Positions 53,779 to 62,056 of a stretch of 64,000 nucleotides of DNA are shown here, in pieces. The position numbers and the translations under genes were made by a program. Position 1 is the first letter of the stretch, and each line of letters opens with the position of its first letter. The notes beneath the pieces were generated by a model. It had not been told where the DNA came from. It saw only the letters and a program-made list of their open reading frames with translations, and ran no database searches. This DNA comes from CAVZGO01 sp963774935. GTDB taxonomy: Bacteria > Chloroflexota > Anaerolineae > Anaerolineales > UBA4823. The DNA is taken from assembly GCA_963774935.1 (NCBI GenBank), contig CAVZGO010000002.1, forward strand, positions 215,888 to 279,887, read 5' to 3'.

Positions 53779-54921
53779 TTATTCAGGCCTCGGACCCCAA
53801 TAATGTCTATATCTATCAATGTCTGTGTGCTCCCAGGGCCATACTTCTCTTAGATTGTTGATGTTATGAGGATCCAGAATGTTTCGCCCATTTATATGAT
53901 CAAGTTCCATCGGAACCCCAAAAATGGGATGTAAGGGGGGAGCCCCGTTTATCATTCTTGCCAAATTTTCAGCGCTAAACTGTCCCGGTTGCGCCTTATA
54001 AGCTCTATTTTTCCAATACCATTCCCGAACAGTTGACCATGAGGATAACCATTTGGCATCGGAGCATTAATAGGGTCTCCTACTTGCCATCCTCCAGAAT
54101 TAGAATCGCTACTGCTAAAACTGATATTTGGCTCTTCTGGCTGCCCATCGATACCCTGAGCCAACTTCTCAACAACTTGGCCTGCACGAATGACATCAGG
54201 CACTTGTGCTGCCGCACGAGTATAAGTAAGTACCGCATCTCCACCCGCCATTGCAGCTCGAACTGCTGGACCACCACCGGTACCAATTGGTACAACAGCA
54301 CAAGCAATATCGGCATCTAGAGCAACCGTGTTTACTAGCGTCCATCCTTCCTGGTTGATTTGATACCAGTCATAGACAATGAATCCAATATCTAACACGG
54401 TCTCGACCCAATGGCCGGTGGGATCGACATACTTAACTGGCTGGTTTCTGGAATACACATATCGATCCCAATCCATCGGATTACCCAGGTTTGGGATGAA
54501 TGTATCTGCCTGCACAAACCTTGCAAGCCCAGGGTCATACCATCTTGCCCCATAATAATACAACCCCAGGCTGCTCTCGCTGCGCTGCCCGGTGTAGCGG
54601 TAGGTTGTCGGCGTCGTGCCGCTGCTCCAGCGCTGCTCCCCCCACGCTTTGTACAGCAGCCTGCCGTACAGGCTCCCACTGGCATTCGCTGTAACGCTCG
54701 TCGAGCCCAGGTGATCCGATAGCAGCCAATATAGCGTGCTCCCCTGCCGCATCCCGATCCGGCTGCCGCCCGCTTCGTAATAGCGCTTCATCGTGCTGCT
54801 CGAGCCCGTCCACTCGAAATAGCTGCCGATGGTCACCGTGGTCGTGCCCCCTACCGCGCCTTTCACCCGCACCCCGTCCCCCCAAATACATATGTTGCGC
54901 TGGCTGCCCCGCTGACCGTGC
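53779..54921 (-). CDS. Rhs core B with HNH-type nuclease toxin tip, frameshifted
   Basis: The minus-strand frame carries Rhs repeats (for example GSTLYWLLSDHLGSTSVTANAS, YTGQRSESSLGLYYYGARWYDP) ending at the hyperconserved VKYVDPTGHW pretoxin junction. A hydrophobic pretoxin stretch and a Ser-rich linker follow. One A is missing near 54010 in a run of five; restoring it joins the frame to KAQPGQFSAENLARM and PMELDHINGRN...NINNLREVWPWEHTDIDRYRHYW, an HNH-type nuclease signature. The Rhs homology stops abruptly at 54921, and a second one-base loss near 54885 is likely. The gene therefore looks like a 5'-truncated tip cassette attached to a partial core. Confidence 0.75.
54531..54921 (-). repeat. 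Rhs core repeat, copy B
   Basis: This segment is nearly identical to 59362-59623 (copy E, over its first 262 bases) and to 61141-61481 (copy F, from 54582). The copies end at different upstream points, as expected after recombination between cores. Confidence 0.9.
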
Positions 54922-55276
54922 ATACCTACAACCGTAGCAGGAACGCCGCCCGGGAGGAAACACGGTAGCCGAGTACGTGAGCTAGCAGTTGGAGCGATTG
55001 GGCTTGCAGGTCCAGTCCTTCCGCATGGGCAGGCAGACGTGGTCTTGCCGCCCAGTCCATCAACCGACCCGGAGTGATCCACGCCGGGATCAAGCGAGTT
55101 TGAAGGCGCTGCCTTTTAGCGCACTGAAGTCATCCTAAATACTCTCAAAGCTCTTCGGATGAAGCAGCTTTGTGGTCGCGCGCCTGTATTCAATTGTTAA
55201 TGTTCGGGGTTTAGCCCGGCGAACGGGCAGTTTTCCATTTCGTTCGTCTTTTTGCAATGACAATCTGATTTGTTAT
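54922..55276. other. Non-coding spacer inside the Rhs locus
   Basis: No Rhs homology and no supported gene. It contains a hairpin at 55203-55225 (GTTCG..GGG/CCC..CGAAC), probably ending transcription of the immunity gene at 55277 on the minus strand. Confidence 0.5.
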
Positions 55277-55747
55277 CTAATAGCCTCTATCCTTCATAAC
55301 CATTTGTCTCAATTCGATCGCCCGGTAAGTTTGTTCTTCGTTCGGATCGAAATTTAGAATTTGCCTGAGAGTAAAATGACTTCCAAATAGCATCCTTCCC
55401 CCTGGTGGAAATTCGTCCCACACCTCGGAGAAGTATTCTGGGATCCAATTCTCTAATTCAACCACCGGGACCAACTCGTTTACCTGGAGATATGCCACAA
55501 TCTTTTCGAATAAATATCTGGTTAAGCTTTTGGGATCAAAATAACTAGGTTTTAGGATCTCCAATAATTTGACGCGCTGTTGATTGTTTGCTTTTAATAA
55601 AGCCGATAAGATAACTAGTCTAGCGATACTTACGTTCCGCCGCTTAAACAGCTCAATATCGAGATCCAAGATGGGCAAGCGTAAATCCAGATCACTCCAA
55701 TTCTGGATATCCCTACCTAATCTGGGGTAATCTTCCTCATTTGCCAT
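55277..55747 (-). CDS. Immunity paralogue 1 (unrecognised family)
   Basis: A 156-residue cytoplasmic protein that starts 4 bases after the toxin-tip gene at 55752. It shares LPILDLDIELFKRRN and FTLRQILNFDPNEEQTYRAIEL with the proteins at 56978 and 59857. Its place directly behind a toxin tip of the same family as the copy at 60331 makes it the likely cognate antitoxin. No motif of known immunity families is visible. Confidence 0.65.
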   Translation of the reverse strand: MANEEDYPRLGRDIQNWSDLDLRLPILDLDIELFKRRNVSIARLVILSALLKANNQQRVKLLEILKPSYFDPKSLTRYLFEKIVAYLQVNELVPVVELENWIPEYFSEVWDEFPPGGRMLFGSHFTLRQILNFDPNEEQTYRAIELRQMVMKDRGY

Positions 55748-55751
55748 GTGA

Positions 55752-56063
55752 TTACAATCTCAGAGAAGCGATTAAATTCAGCAGTTCGTCCGCCAGCTCC
55801 TGACTGACCCCATAAAATTCAACGTCGGTGCTTAAGACATTATTCACATAATTATTAATCTCGGAAATATATTCTTGTACTTGAGTTTCGCCCCATCCCT
55901 GCCGAGCCAGGAAATCTTGAATTGTCTCTCCTGAACGCATGTTCCGCTGGATATTTCGGAGATCGTTCCTGAGCCCCTCGACGTTTTGTTTACGGTCACG
56001 GCCTTCGGGATCCGGCATGCCTGGATGAGGCGCGAAGCCTGCCACAGAAACTCCCAACAACAT
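55752..56063 (-). CDS. Orphan toxin tip, same family as the 60331-61677 toxin
   Basis: A 103-residue C-terminal tip without any Rhs core; homology to the other tip extends upstream in frame to about 56090 (SSAQHLAMLLG), then a stop breaks it. Shared sequence includes VAGFAPHPGMPDPEGRDRK and GLRNDLRNI. It is probably a displaced cassette that is silent until recombination joins it to a core. The mechanism of the toxin is unknown. Confidence 0.65.
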   Translation of the reverse strand: MLLGVSVAGFAPHPGMPDPEGRDRKQNVEGLRNDLRNIQRNMRSGETIQDFLARQGWGETQVQEYISEINNYVNNVLSTDVEFYGVSQELADELLNLIASLRL

Positions 56064-56293
56064 CGCCAGATGTTGAGCGGATGAGTTTAGCGCTTCTTAG
56101 GGCTACTAGCAGAGCAGAACACGAAGTGGGCAGAGCAGGTTGCCCAGCTCTGCCTTGCCGTATAGCCGCCTGGGGGCGCTCGGAGTCGCTCCCCAGCGTT
56201 GCTCCTATCCTTCTGCAGGCAAGAAAAGTATACCATCACTATTCCCAACACATCTGTCATTTGTTATGTTTCAGCAAGTAAGGTAAAACCAGG

Positions 56294-56878
56294 TTATTCA
56301 TAGGCTGATACAGGCATAAAACCGAAACCGACGGTTGCATTTTTTCGCTCTAAGCACTCACTAAAATACTTCGAGACATAGACTTGTGTCTTTAACTCAA
56401 CTAACCGGAAGATATCAAATCCCTCGATTTTTTTCCTCTGTAGAGCCTCTTCCAAGATGTTTAGCTGAGGATAAGCAACGCGCTCACGGTCCGGTGTCAT
56501 CCAAACAGTATGTTCATAATCGAGGGCTGCCACAACCGTCAACACATTGACGATTACATAACCGGGGATTTCGATCCCGCTCTTGTGTACAACGTGAATG
56601 GGCAAGTACTGGATTCCATCGATATTCGCTTCCTGTAGCGCAATCTGTGCCTTTTTCGAGATCGTGAACCAGGGTGACAATGGATAAAAGAGATAATCTG
56701 TCGTTGTTTTTCCTTTCACATACAGGGTGGCGTCAGATGGCCAATTCGTGATAGGAGCTCCTTCTGTGAGCAAGTCTTTATTGACACCTCTACAATCGTC
56801 CTGGTAGACGATCAGGCCTCCACGGACTTCGCTAAAAGTTAGGTTGTAGTACTGCGTAATTTCCATCTTTGCGCTCAT
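56294..56878 (-). CDS. Imm11 (DUF1629)-like immunity protein
   Basis: A 194-residue protein with the signature layout of the Imm11/DUF1629 family: WFTISKKAQIALQEANIDGI followed by QYLPIHVVHKSG and VIVNVLTVVAALDYEH. Such proteins protect from various polymorphic toxins. The cognate toxin is not in place: upstream lie only a 30-residue frame and an unrelated immunity paralogue, so this is an orphan immunity gene. Confidence 0.75.
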   Translation of the reverse strand: MSAKMEITQYYNLTFSEVRGGLIVYQDDCRGVNKDLLTEGAPITNWPSDATLYVKGKTTTDYLFYPLSPWFTISKKAQIALQEANIDGIQYLPIHVVHKSGIEIPGYVIVNVLTVVAALDYEHTVWMTPDRERVAYPQLNILEEALQRKKIEGFDIFRLVELKTQVYVSKYFSECLERKNATVGFGFMPVSAYE

Positions 56879-56883
56879 CGGCC

Positions 56884-56976
56884 CTATTTTTGATAAGGTA
56901 GCCTTGGATTTTCAAGCACAGGCTTTTTCACCATCTCGTTGAATAGCTCCAGGAAGAGATCACGGTCGTCTTTCAT
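56884..56976 (-). CDS. 30-residue ORF between immunity genes
   Basis: MKDDRDLFLELFNEMVKKPV... starts just past the stop of the 56978 gene. An equal MKDDR start follows the stop of the 59857 gene and then diverges. It may be a true small protein, or the debris of a gene lost during cassette exchange. Confidence 0.35.
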   Translation of the reverse strand: MKDDRDLFLELFNEMVKKPVLENPRLPYQK

Positions 56977-56977
56977 T

Positions 56978-57427
56978 TCACACTTCTTCTTGATCATGTC
57001 GCTCTTGCTCATTTTTAGCCCATGCTACCACCAAATCAATCGCTTTAGAAACCTGGGCTGGGGTCGGCTCAAAATCAAGGATTTGTGCCAGAGTAAAATA
57101 ATATCCTTTTAGAAGACGCCTGTTCGATGGCTCGCCATAGACTTTAGGCCCTAGCTTCGCTATACTATCGATGATGGAATTAATATTGATCTCATCACCT
57201 TCCATCAGGTCCTCTGCGACGATCTCGTACAAATATCTCATATACGGTATAACTATATTATCCGGCCTTACCTTCGTCAGAATTTCGTTTCGTTGTTCCT
57301 TGTTCTTGATCAGGCCGGAGATGATGATGTGTAATCCAACAGCCGCGTTATTGCGCTCATACAGTTCCTCATCCAGGTTCAAGATCGGGAGTTGTGATTT
57401 TTCCGGTAATCGATCCATTTTCTTCAT
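56978..57427 (-). CDS. Immunity paralogue 2, orphan
   Basis: A 149-residue protein closely related to the one at 59857 (LPILNLDEELYERNN, NSIIDSIAKLGPKVYG, FTLAQILDFEPTPAQVSKAIDL). No toxin tip stands before it. DNA similarity with the 59857 copy continues upstream of the start to ACCGTCAGGGC, about where a toxin gene should end, and then breaks. It appears to be a retained immunity gene after toxin loss. Confidence 0.65.
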   Translation of the reverse strand: MKKMDRLPEKSQLPILNLDEELYERNNAAVGLHIIISGLIKNKEQRNEILTKVRPDNIVIPYMRYLYEIVAEDLMEGDEININSIIDSIAKLGPKVYGEPSNRRLLKGYYFTLAQILDFEPTPAQVSKAIDLVVAWAKNEQERHDQEEV

Positions 57428-57432
57428 TGCGC

Positions 57433-57488
57433 ACCGTCAGGGCAGAGGGTTCCCCATCTGCTCTTGCCTGCTTCCCCTGTCAATGGTC
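57433..57488. repeat. Boundary hairpin, second copy
   Basis: ACCGTCAGGG, GGCAGAGGG/CCCATCTGC and CCCCTGTCAATGGT repeat the pattern of 53124-53186, and both copies are followed by an AAAAxGCGAxAAACTCA stretch. Sequence drift is considerable, so common origin is inferred. Confidence 0.5.
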
Positions 57489-57575
57489 CAAAAAGGCGAT
57501 AAACTCATTTGTTTTTTGGTATTCCTTGGTAGTTACTCTACTTTCTGGCATAACATTCTAAAGTCAAAATTAATA

Positions 57576-58541
57576 CTATTCAGCCGGATCGAACGTTATG
57601 CAAGAGCCTGGTTCTTTCAGGGTCTCATAAAAGAATTCAACATTTTTGCCTGGAAATTCATTGATCGAAGGAAAATGAACGCCATTTGTTCTCTCTCGTA
57701 TCATCTGTCTTAAGGTTAAGCTTCCAGGTATTATCAGGTTTATTTCTGGACCTACTCCCTCAGGACAAACCTCCAATGAATTGCCTTTCATTTGTGCGGC
57801 AGCGCTGTAGAAAAGGGTAACTCCTATTTCCTCATAAAAAATGTATATCGAAAACCATGGCCCACCCCCATGACTAACATCCGTTAGAAAGAGCAACACT
57901 TCGTCTGGCAGGCCATAACGGTCAAGCACTTGATGAAGTTGGTATCTCAACTCCGTTCCACTACCAGAAGCAGAAATCTTCCCAATGATACCGTTTGTTA
58001 CCTGATAACCAGAAGAAACCGGCTCATCATACCCCGGGATGGTATTGTGGACACCTATGACCGTAATGGATTGTTCACTTCCATCTGGAGCGGATACATC
58101 AACAACCCTATGCTCAATTCTTTCGGCAAATGATGCCAGAAAATTGTAGGCTTCTTGCCAGGAAGTCTCTCCAGGAGTTATCCCCCAATAGCATGGAAGT
58201 TCGCAGCCTGCATTGTTCTTCAGTAAATCGACCACCATCTCCTGTGCCTGATCTGGGGGTAATGTAGGAATCGGTGTCATTGTCGGTGGTACTAATGTGG
58301 CAGTGTTGGTAGGAGCAATTGTGCTTGTTGCTGTAATCGTCGGAAGGTCTGAGGTTGATGCAAGTTCCGATGTAATTGTTGATGAGAAACTTTTCGGGGA
58401 AACAGTCACTTCTATGAGCGTTGCAGACGGAGTCGTTGAATCAATCGTACTCATATTCGCATTATTTGTTCCACAACTGGATGTGAAAATGCTACATGTG
58501 ATAGCAACTAAAAAAATTAGTAGAAACTTGTGCTTTTTCAT
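57576..58541 (-). CDS. Candidate immunity lipoprotein for the zincin toxin
   Basis: Starting at ATG 58541 (GTG 58547 possible), about 321 residues, with a lipobox (SIFTSSC) and a long Thr/Ser-rich linker. The folded part (about residues 100-321) has paired Cys (GCELPCYWGITPGETSW) and resembles nothing known to me. It starts 8 bases after the toxin stop. An exported lipoprotein would suit a toxin met outside the cytoplasmic membrane, such as a peptidase. An alternative is an ordinary surface lipoprotein. Confidence 0.5.
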   Translation of the reverse strand: MKKHKFLLIFLVAITCSIFTSSCGTNNANMSTIDSTTPSATLIEVTVSPKSFSSTITSELASTSDLPTITATSTIAPTNTATLVPPTMTPIPTLPPDQAQEMVVDLLKNNAGCELPCYWGITPGETSWQEAYNFLASFAERIEHRVVDVSAPDGSEQSITVIGVHNTIPGYDEPVSSGYQVTNGIIGKISASGSGTELRYQLHQVLDRYGLPDEVLLFLTDVSHGGGPWFSIYIFYEEIGVTLFYSAAAQMKGNSLEVCPEGVGPEINLIIPGSLTLRQMIRERTNGVHFPSINEFPGKNVEFFYETLKEPGSCITFDPAE

Positions 58542-58548
58542 ATACACC

Positions 58549-59649
58549 TTATCTTTGGTTGTTGATTGCGATATTGATAAAGTTGAACATGTTATTTGTC
58601 ATCCATTCACTCATGTCCACTGCTAAAGATTGGTAGTAAGGATTTGTGTTCCACTGATTAAATATCCAACCAACTCCCATGTCTGCATATATTTCCCCCG
58701 GGGTATTTTCAGGGCTTTGCTGCCAATATTTATAGGGACCTGCAAGACCATCTCTTGAAAATCGTGACGGCAAGGTTGAGCGTGCTTGTTTGTATTTTGT
58801 TCCATCTTCCAATGTAACTTGCATTGCATTCTCAAAGGCATGAAAAAGCTCATGTACGACAAGGGTTGTATTCATAAAGAGAGCATATCCAGCGTTTCTT
58901 CTTAAGTATGCTGCCTCTTGATACATCTCTCTGAATTTGACATGGCGCGTGCCTGGTGTGAACCCCTTGGCTGTACATTCATTACATCCCCACTCAAAGT
59001 TGAACATATCATTACTACTTATGCCATAAACAGCTCTAAATGCGAGAGCCGGTTGTGCAGCAGAACCCATTGCAGAAGCGAACTGGAATGCCACTACTTG
59101 AGCACCGGCTATTACTGCCCATTGATTAGCTTGCTCCCACACACCCGTGAATTTAATTCCATATTGTCGGGCCAAGTACCGTATATGATTAATTTCTGAG
59201 TAAGTTCCATTAGGACAATAACCATCCTCAAAACAGGGTTGATGCCCTGATGGATCTATGTAATTGACAGGATTGTTTCGAACGTAACTGTAACGATCAA
59301 GGTCAAGTGGGTTATACTTATTGGGTACGATCCTATCCGGTTGGAGCCACCGGCTAAGATTAGGGTCATACCATCTTGCCCCATAATAATACAACCCCAG
59401 GCTGCTCTCGCTGCGCTGCCCGGTGTAGCGATAGGTTGTCGGCGTCGTGCCGCTGCTCCAGCGCTGCTCCCCCCAGGCTTTGTACAGCAGCCTGCCATAC
59501 AAGCTCCCACTGGCATTCGCGGTGACGCTCGTCGAGCCCAGGTGATCCGAGACCAGCCAGTATAGCGTGCTCCCCTGCCGCATCCCGATCCGGCTGCCGC
59601 CTGCTTCGTAGTAGCGCTTCATCACACAAAGGCATGTTGAACGAAGCAC
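58549..59649 (-). CDS. Rhs core E with HExxH metallopeptidase-like toxin tip
   Basis: A 366-residue frame. Rhs core sequence begins at the MKRYYEAGGS position and runs to the pretoxin junction YIDPSGHQ. The tip of about 230 residues contains VVHELFHAFENA, the zinc-binding HExxH of zincins, and a downstream GEIYADMGVGW that could provide the third ligand. The first 9 residues (MLRSTCLCV) are not Rhs, because core homology breaks at 59623. The protein is thus 5'-truncated and may not be secreted in this form. Confidence 0.75.
   Translation of the reverse strand: MLRSTCLCVMKRYYEAGGSRIGMRQGSTLYWLVSDHLGSTSVTANASGSLYGRLLYKAWGEQRWSSGTTPTTYRYTGQRSESSLGLYYYGARWYDPNLSRWLQPDRIVPNKYNPLDLDRYSYVRNNPVNYIDPSGHQPCFEDGYCPNGTYSEINHIRYLARQYGIKFTGVWEQANQWAVIAGAQVVAFQFASAMGSAAQPALAFRAVYGISSNDMFNFEWGCNECTAKGFTPGTRHVKFREMYQEAAYLRRNAGYALFMNTTLVVHELFHAFENAMQVTLEDGTKYKQARSTLPSRFSRDGLAGPYKYWQQSPENTPGEIYADMGVGWIFNQWNTNPYYQSLAVDMSEWMTNNMFNFINIAINNQR
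59362..59623 (-). repeat. Rhs core repeat, copy E
   Basis: Equals positions 54531-54792 of copy B with few differences. Its upstream break is after GCGCTTCATC. Confidence 0.9.
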
Positions 59650-59747
59650 AAACAGAAACCCTACACCAATTGCGCGCCGGGATTCTAACCCTGGCAGAAC
59701 GGGAAAGCATTATTCAGGATGTTAAGGTTCCAACCTTCAATGATTGA
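59634..59747 (+). CDS. 37-residue plus-strand ORF at a core breakpoint, possible gene remnant
   Basis: MLNEAQTETLHQLRAGILTL... ends at 59747; the same frame is open upstream into the Rhs core, so it may be the 3' end of a gene cut by rearrangement. It is the only plausible plus-strand coding in the locus. No ribosome site is visible. Confidence 0.3.
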   Translation: MLNEAQTETLHQLRAGILTLAERESIIQDVKVPTFND

Positions 59748-59856
59748 TGCCACCTGATCGAAGGATTTTTCCACAGACAAAATCGCAATATTATCTTCTC
59801 ACCCCCAAACGGAAAGTGAGCGGGCTGTCGAAAGGATGGTCCGGTCGTCTTTCATT

Positions 59857-60306
59857 TCACACTTCTTCTTGATCGGGATGCGATTGCTCACTTTTGACTG
59901 CGTCTATCACCATATCAATTGCCCTGGAAACCTGGGCTGGAGTCGGCTCAAAATCGAGAACCTGCGCAAAAGTAAAATAATGGCCTTTTAGCGAGCGCCT
60001 ATTCGATCGCATACCATAGACATTGGGACCAAACTTCGGTATGCTATCTATTATGGACGAGACATTTATCTCTTCACTCCTAGCTAAGTCAGCTGAAATG
60101 ATCTCGAATAAATATTTGTAAAATGGTACTCCCATATAATCTGGTATTACCCTAGACAGTATCTCTTGTCGTTGTGTTCTGTTCTTGATCAAGCCAGAGA
60201 GGATGACGTGGAAGGCACAAACAACGTTATTCCGCTCGTAAAGCTCCTGATCCAGGTTCAAAATGGGAAGTCGTGATTTATCCGGCAATCGACGCATTTT
60301 ATTCAT
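59857..60306 (-). CDS. Immunity paralogue 3, cognate to the F toxin
   Basis: A 149-residue protein highly similar to the 56978 gene product (LPILNLDQELYERNN, NVSSIIDSIPKFGPNVYG, FTFAQVLDFEPTPAQVSRAIDM). It begins 24 bases after the toxin stop at 60331, on the same strand. The toxin and antitoxin here are related to the pair at 55752/55277, which supports the pairing. It is helical, cytoplasmic, of unknown fold. Confidence 0.7.
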   Translation of the reverse strand: MNKMRRLPDKSRLPILNLDQELYERNNVVCAFHVILSGLIKNRTQRQEILSRVIPDYMGVPFYKYLFEIISADLARSEEINVSSIIDSIPKFGPNVYGMRSNRRSLKGHYFTFAQVLDFEPTPAQVSRAIDMVIDAVKSEQSHPDQEEV

Positions 60307-60330
60307 AACTCACCGTCAGGGCTGTTTAAG

Positions 60331-61677
60331 CTAAACACCCAATTCCCCGGCAAGATTCAGGATCTCTTCAATCAATTTAGGGTTGAAGTTTTTCTCAATA
60401 GGTAAATCGTGCTTAATGTAGTATCTTAGCTGTTTTAGATACTCCTTCACCATATCTGAGTCCCACCCTTTTTGTCGAGATAAATACCGTTCTAATGTTT
60501 CCCCGCTTTTTCTGTTCCTGAGAATGTTGCGCAGGTCGTTCCGCAAGCCTTCAGCATTGTGCTTCCGGTCGCGGCCTTCCGGATCAGGCATACCCGGGTG
60601 AGGAGCAAAACCAGCCACCGAAAAACCCAGCAGCATGGCAAGGTGTTGGGCGGAAGATGCCGCTCCTCCATCGCCACGAGAAAAATAGGGTTGTTGATCT
60701 GCATAATAATCTGCGGCCAGGTATGTTACACCCCCTACAATAATTACGCCAGCGACTATGATTAGGCCATCGACAATCCATCCGGGAGGTCCGGCAAATG
60801 CCAATGCTGTGCATACGGCTGTATCTGCCCCTCCGGCGAATCCAAAACAATGACCGGTGTCATCCACATACTTGAGGGGGTTATTCGCTGCGTAGTGGTA
60901 ACGATCTAGATTTTGCGGATGTTGAGGAGCTTGTGCCGTATAGGCGATGCCATTCGGTATTTGATTAATGGTATTATATTGCTCAAGAGTATCAATCTCA
61001 GAATACGAAACAGTCAGCGCGAGCGAATTTCCCGACCCACTCAGTCCTATCTGGCACAACGTGTCTGGTTGGATAAACCTGCCGAGCGCGTCGTCATACC
61101 ACCTTGAGCCGTACCAGTACAAGTTTATGTTACTTTCCCTGCGCTGCCCGGTGTAGCGATAGGTTGTCGGCGTCGTGCCGCTGCTCCAGCGCTGCTCCCC
61201 CCAGGCTTTGTACAGCAGCCTGCCATACAAGCCCCCACTGGCATTCGCGGTGACGCTCGTCGAGCCCAGGTGATCCGAGACCAGCCAGTACAGCGTGCTC
61301 CCCTGCCGCATCCCGATCCGGCTGCCGCCTGCTTCGTAGTAGCGCTTCATCGTGCTGCTCGAGCCCGTCCACTCGAAATGGCTGCCGATGGTCACCGTGG
61401 TCGTGCCCCCTGCGGTGCTCTTCACCCGCACTCCGTCCCCGTCATATACATAGGTCGCACTGGCTGCCCCGCTGACCGTGCTCAGCCGGTTCTCGGCGTC
61501 GTATGCCAGGTTGTACGTGCTGCCCCCGATCACCCGCTGGGTCATGTTGCCGCTGCAATCGTAGCTGTACGTGTTCGCTCCCATCGCCGAGGCGGCGTGC
61601 GGCAGGCTGCGGCTGCCGTCCGGGCAGCTCACTTGCGCGGTGTAGCTCAACGCCTGCCCGCCCTTGCTGCTCAGCAC
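60331..61677 (-). CDS. Rhs core F with unrecognised toxin tip
   Basis: The longest Rhs frame, 448 residues; core homology extends to about 61765 in another frame, after a two-base difference near 61710. Repeats include YSYDCSGNMTQRVIGG and YVYDGDGVRVKSTAGG, then the pretoxin junction LKYVDDTGHC. A hydrophobic pretoxin stretch (WIVDGLIIVAGVIIVGGV) precedes a charged tip of about 110 residues with GMPDPEGRDRKHNAEGLRNDLRNI and a GWDSD...KHDLP region. I do not recognise the toxin family. The matching orphan tip at 55752 confirms it is a unit. Confidence 0.75.
   Translation of the reverse strand: MLSSKGGQALSYTAQVSCPDGSRSLPHAASAMGANTYSYDCSGNMTQRVIGGSTYNLAYDAENRLSTVSGAASATYVYDGDGVRVKSTAGGTTTVTIGSHFEWTGSSSTMKRYYEAGGSRIGMRQGSTLYWLVSDHLGSTSVTANASGGLYGRLLYKAWGEQRWSSGTTPTTYRYTGQRRESNINLYWYGSRWYDDALGRFIQPDTLCQIGLSGSGNSLALTVSYSEIDTLEQYNTINQIPNGIAYTAQAPQHPQNLDRYHYAANNPLKYVDDTGHCFGFAGGADTAVCTALAFAGPPGWIVDGLIIVAGVIIVGGVTYLAADYYADQQPYFSRGDGGAASSAQHLAMLLGFSVAGFAPHPGMPDPEGRDRKHNAEGLRNDLRNILRNRKSGETLERYLSRQKGWDSDMVKEYLKQLRYYIKHDLPIEKNFNPKLIEEILNLAGELGV
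61139..61481 (-). repeat. Rhs core repeat, copy F
   Basis: Aligns with copy B 54582-54921 with a one-base length difference, and partly with copy E. Further right, 61571-61755 aligns with fragment A. Confidence 0.9.
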
Positions 61678-61765
61678 CCCCGTCTCCGGCTGGTAGCTGT
61701 AACTTTCCAGGGCAAAACATTACCCTGTGTTCCCCCGCTGGCTGATGCGCTGGTCAGGCGGGGCA

Positions 61766-62056
61766 TCAGCAGCGTTAATATAATCTCAACGTGCGCGAAC
61801 GTTAAGGCTGCCTTCCTTGTGTGCTGCTGCATCGACCGATATAACCTGTGCATGGGGGCTCTTATCAAAACTTTGGTTCATTCCATTTTTGCATACGGGC
61901 TAACCATTTCCTAGTGCCAGATGTAAGTCCCTCCCGGTGATGTATGTCACGTTAACAGGTGCTACTCCAGATGATGCCAAAAAATCTTCGATCGATTAAA
62001 ATTACCTTCATCAGTGTTATCATTAGCCATCCCAATCCCCTTGACGGAGATTAATC
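61766..62056. other. Right boundary spacer of the Rhs locus
   Basis: Rhs homology ends near 61765. The remaining 290 bases carry no supported gene. GGAG at 62045 serves as the ribosome site for the next gene, but no clear promoter was found. Confidence 0.5.

Noticed and set aside
54392..54963. Long frames on both strands over the Rhs cores, such as those starting MPVGACTAGC and MAGGIDILN
   Set aside because: They are shadows of the GC-rich Rhs repeat and recur at each core copy in the same phase relation.
56094..56293. A GC-rich stretch resembling a decayed Rhs core
   Set aside because: Similarity to the core is limited to short GC-rich words, and no frame shows Rhs repeats.
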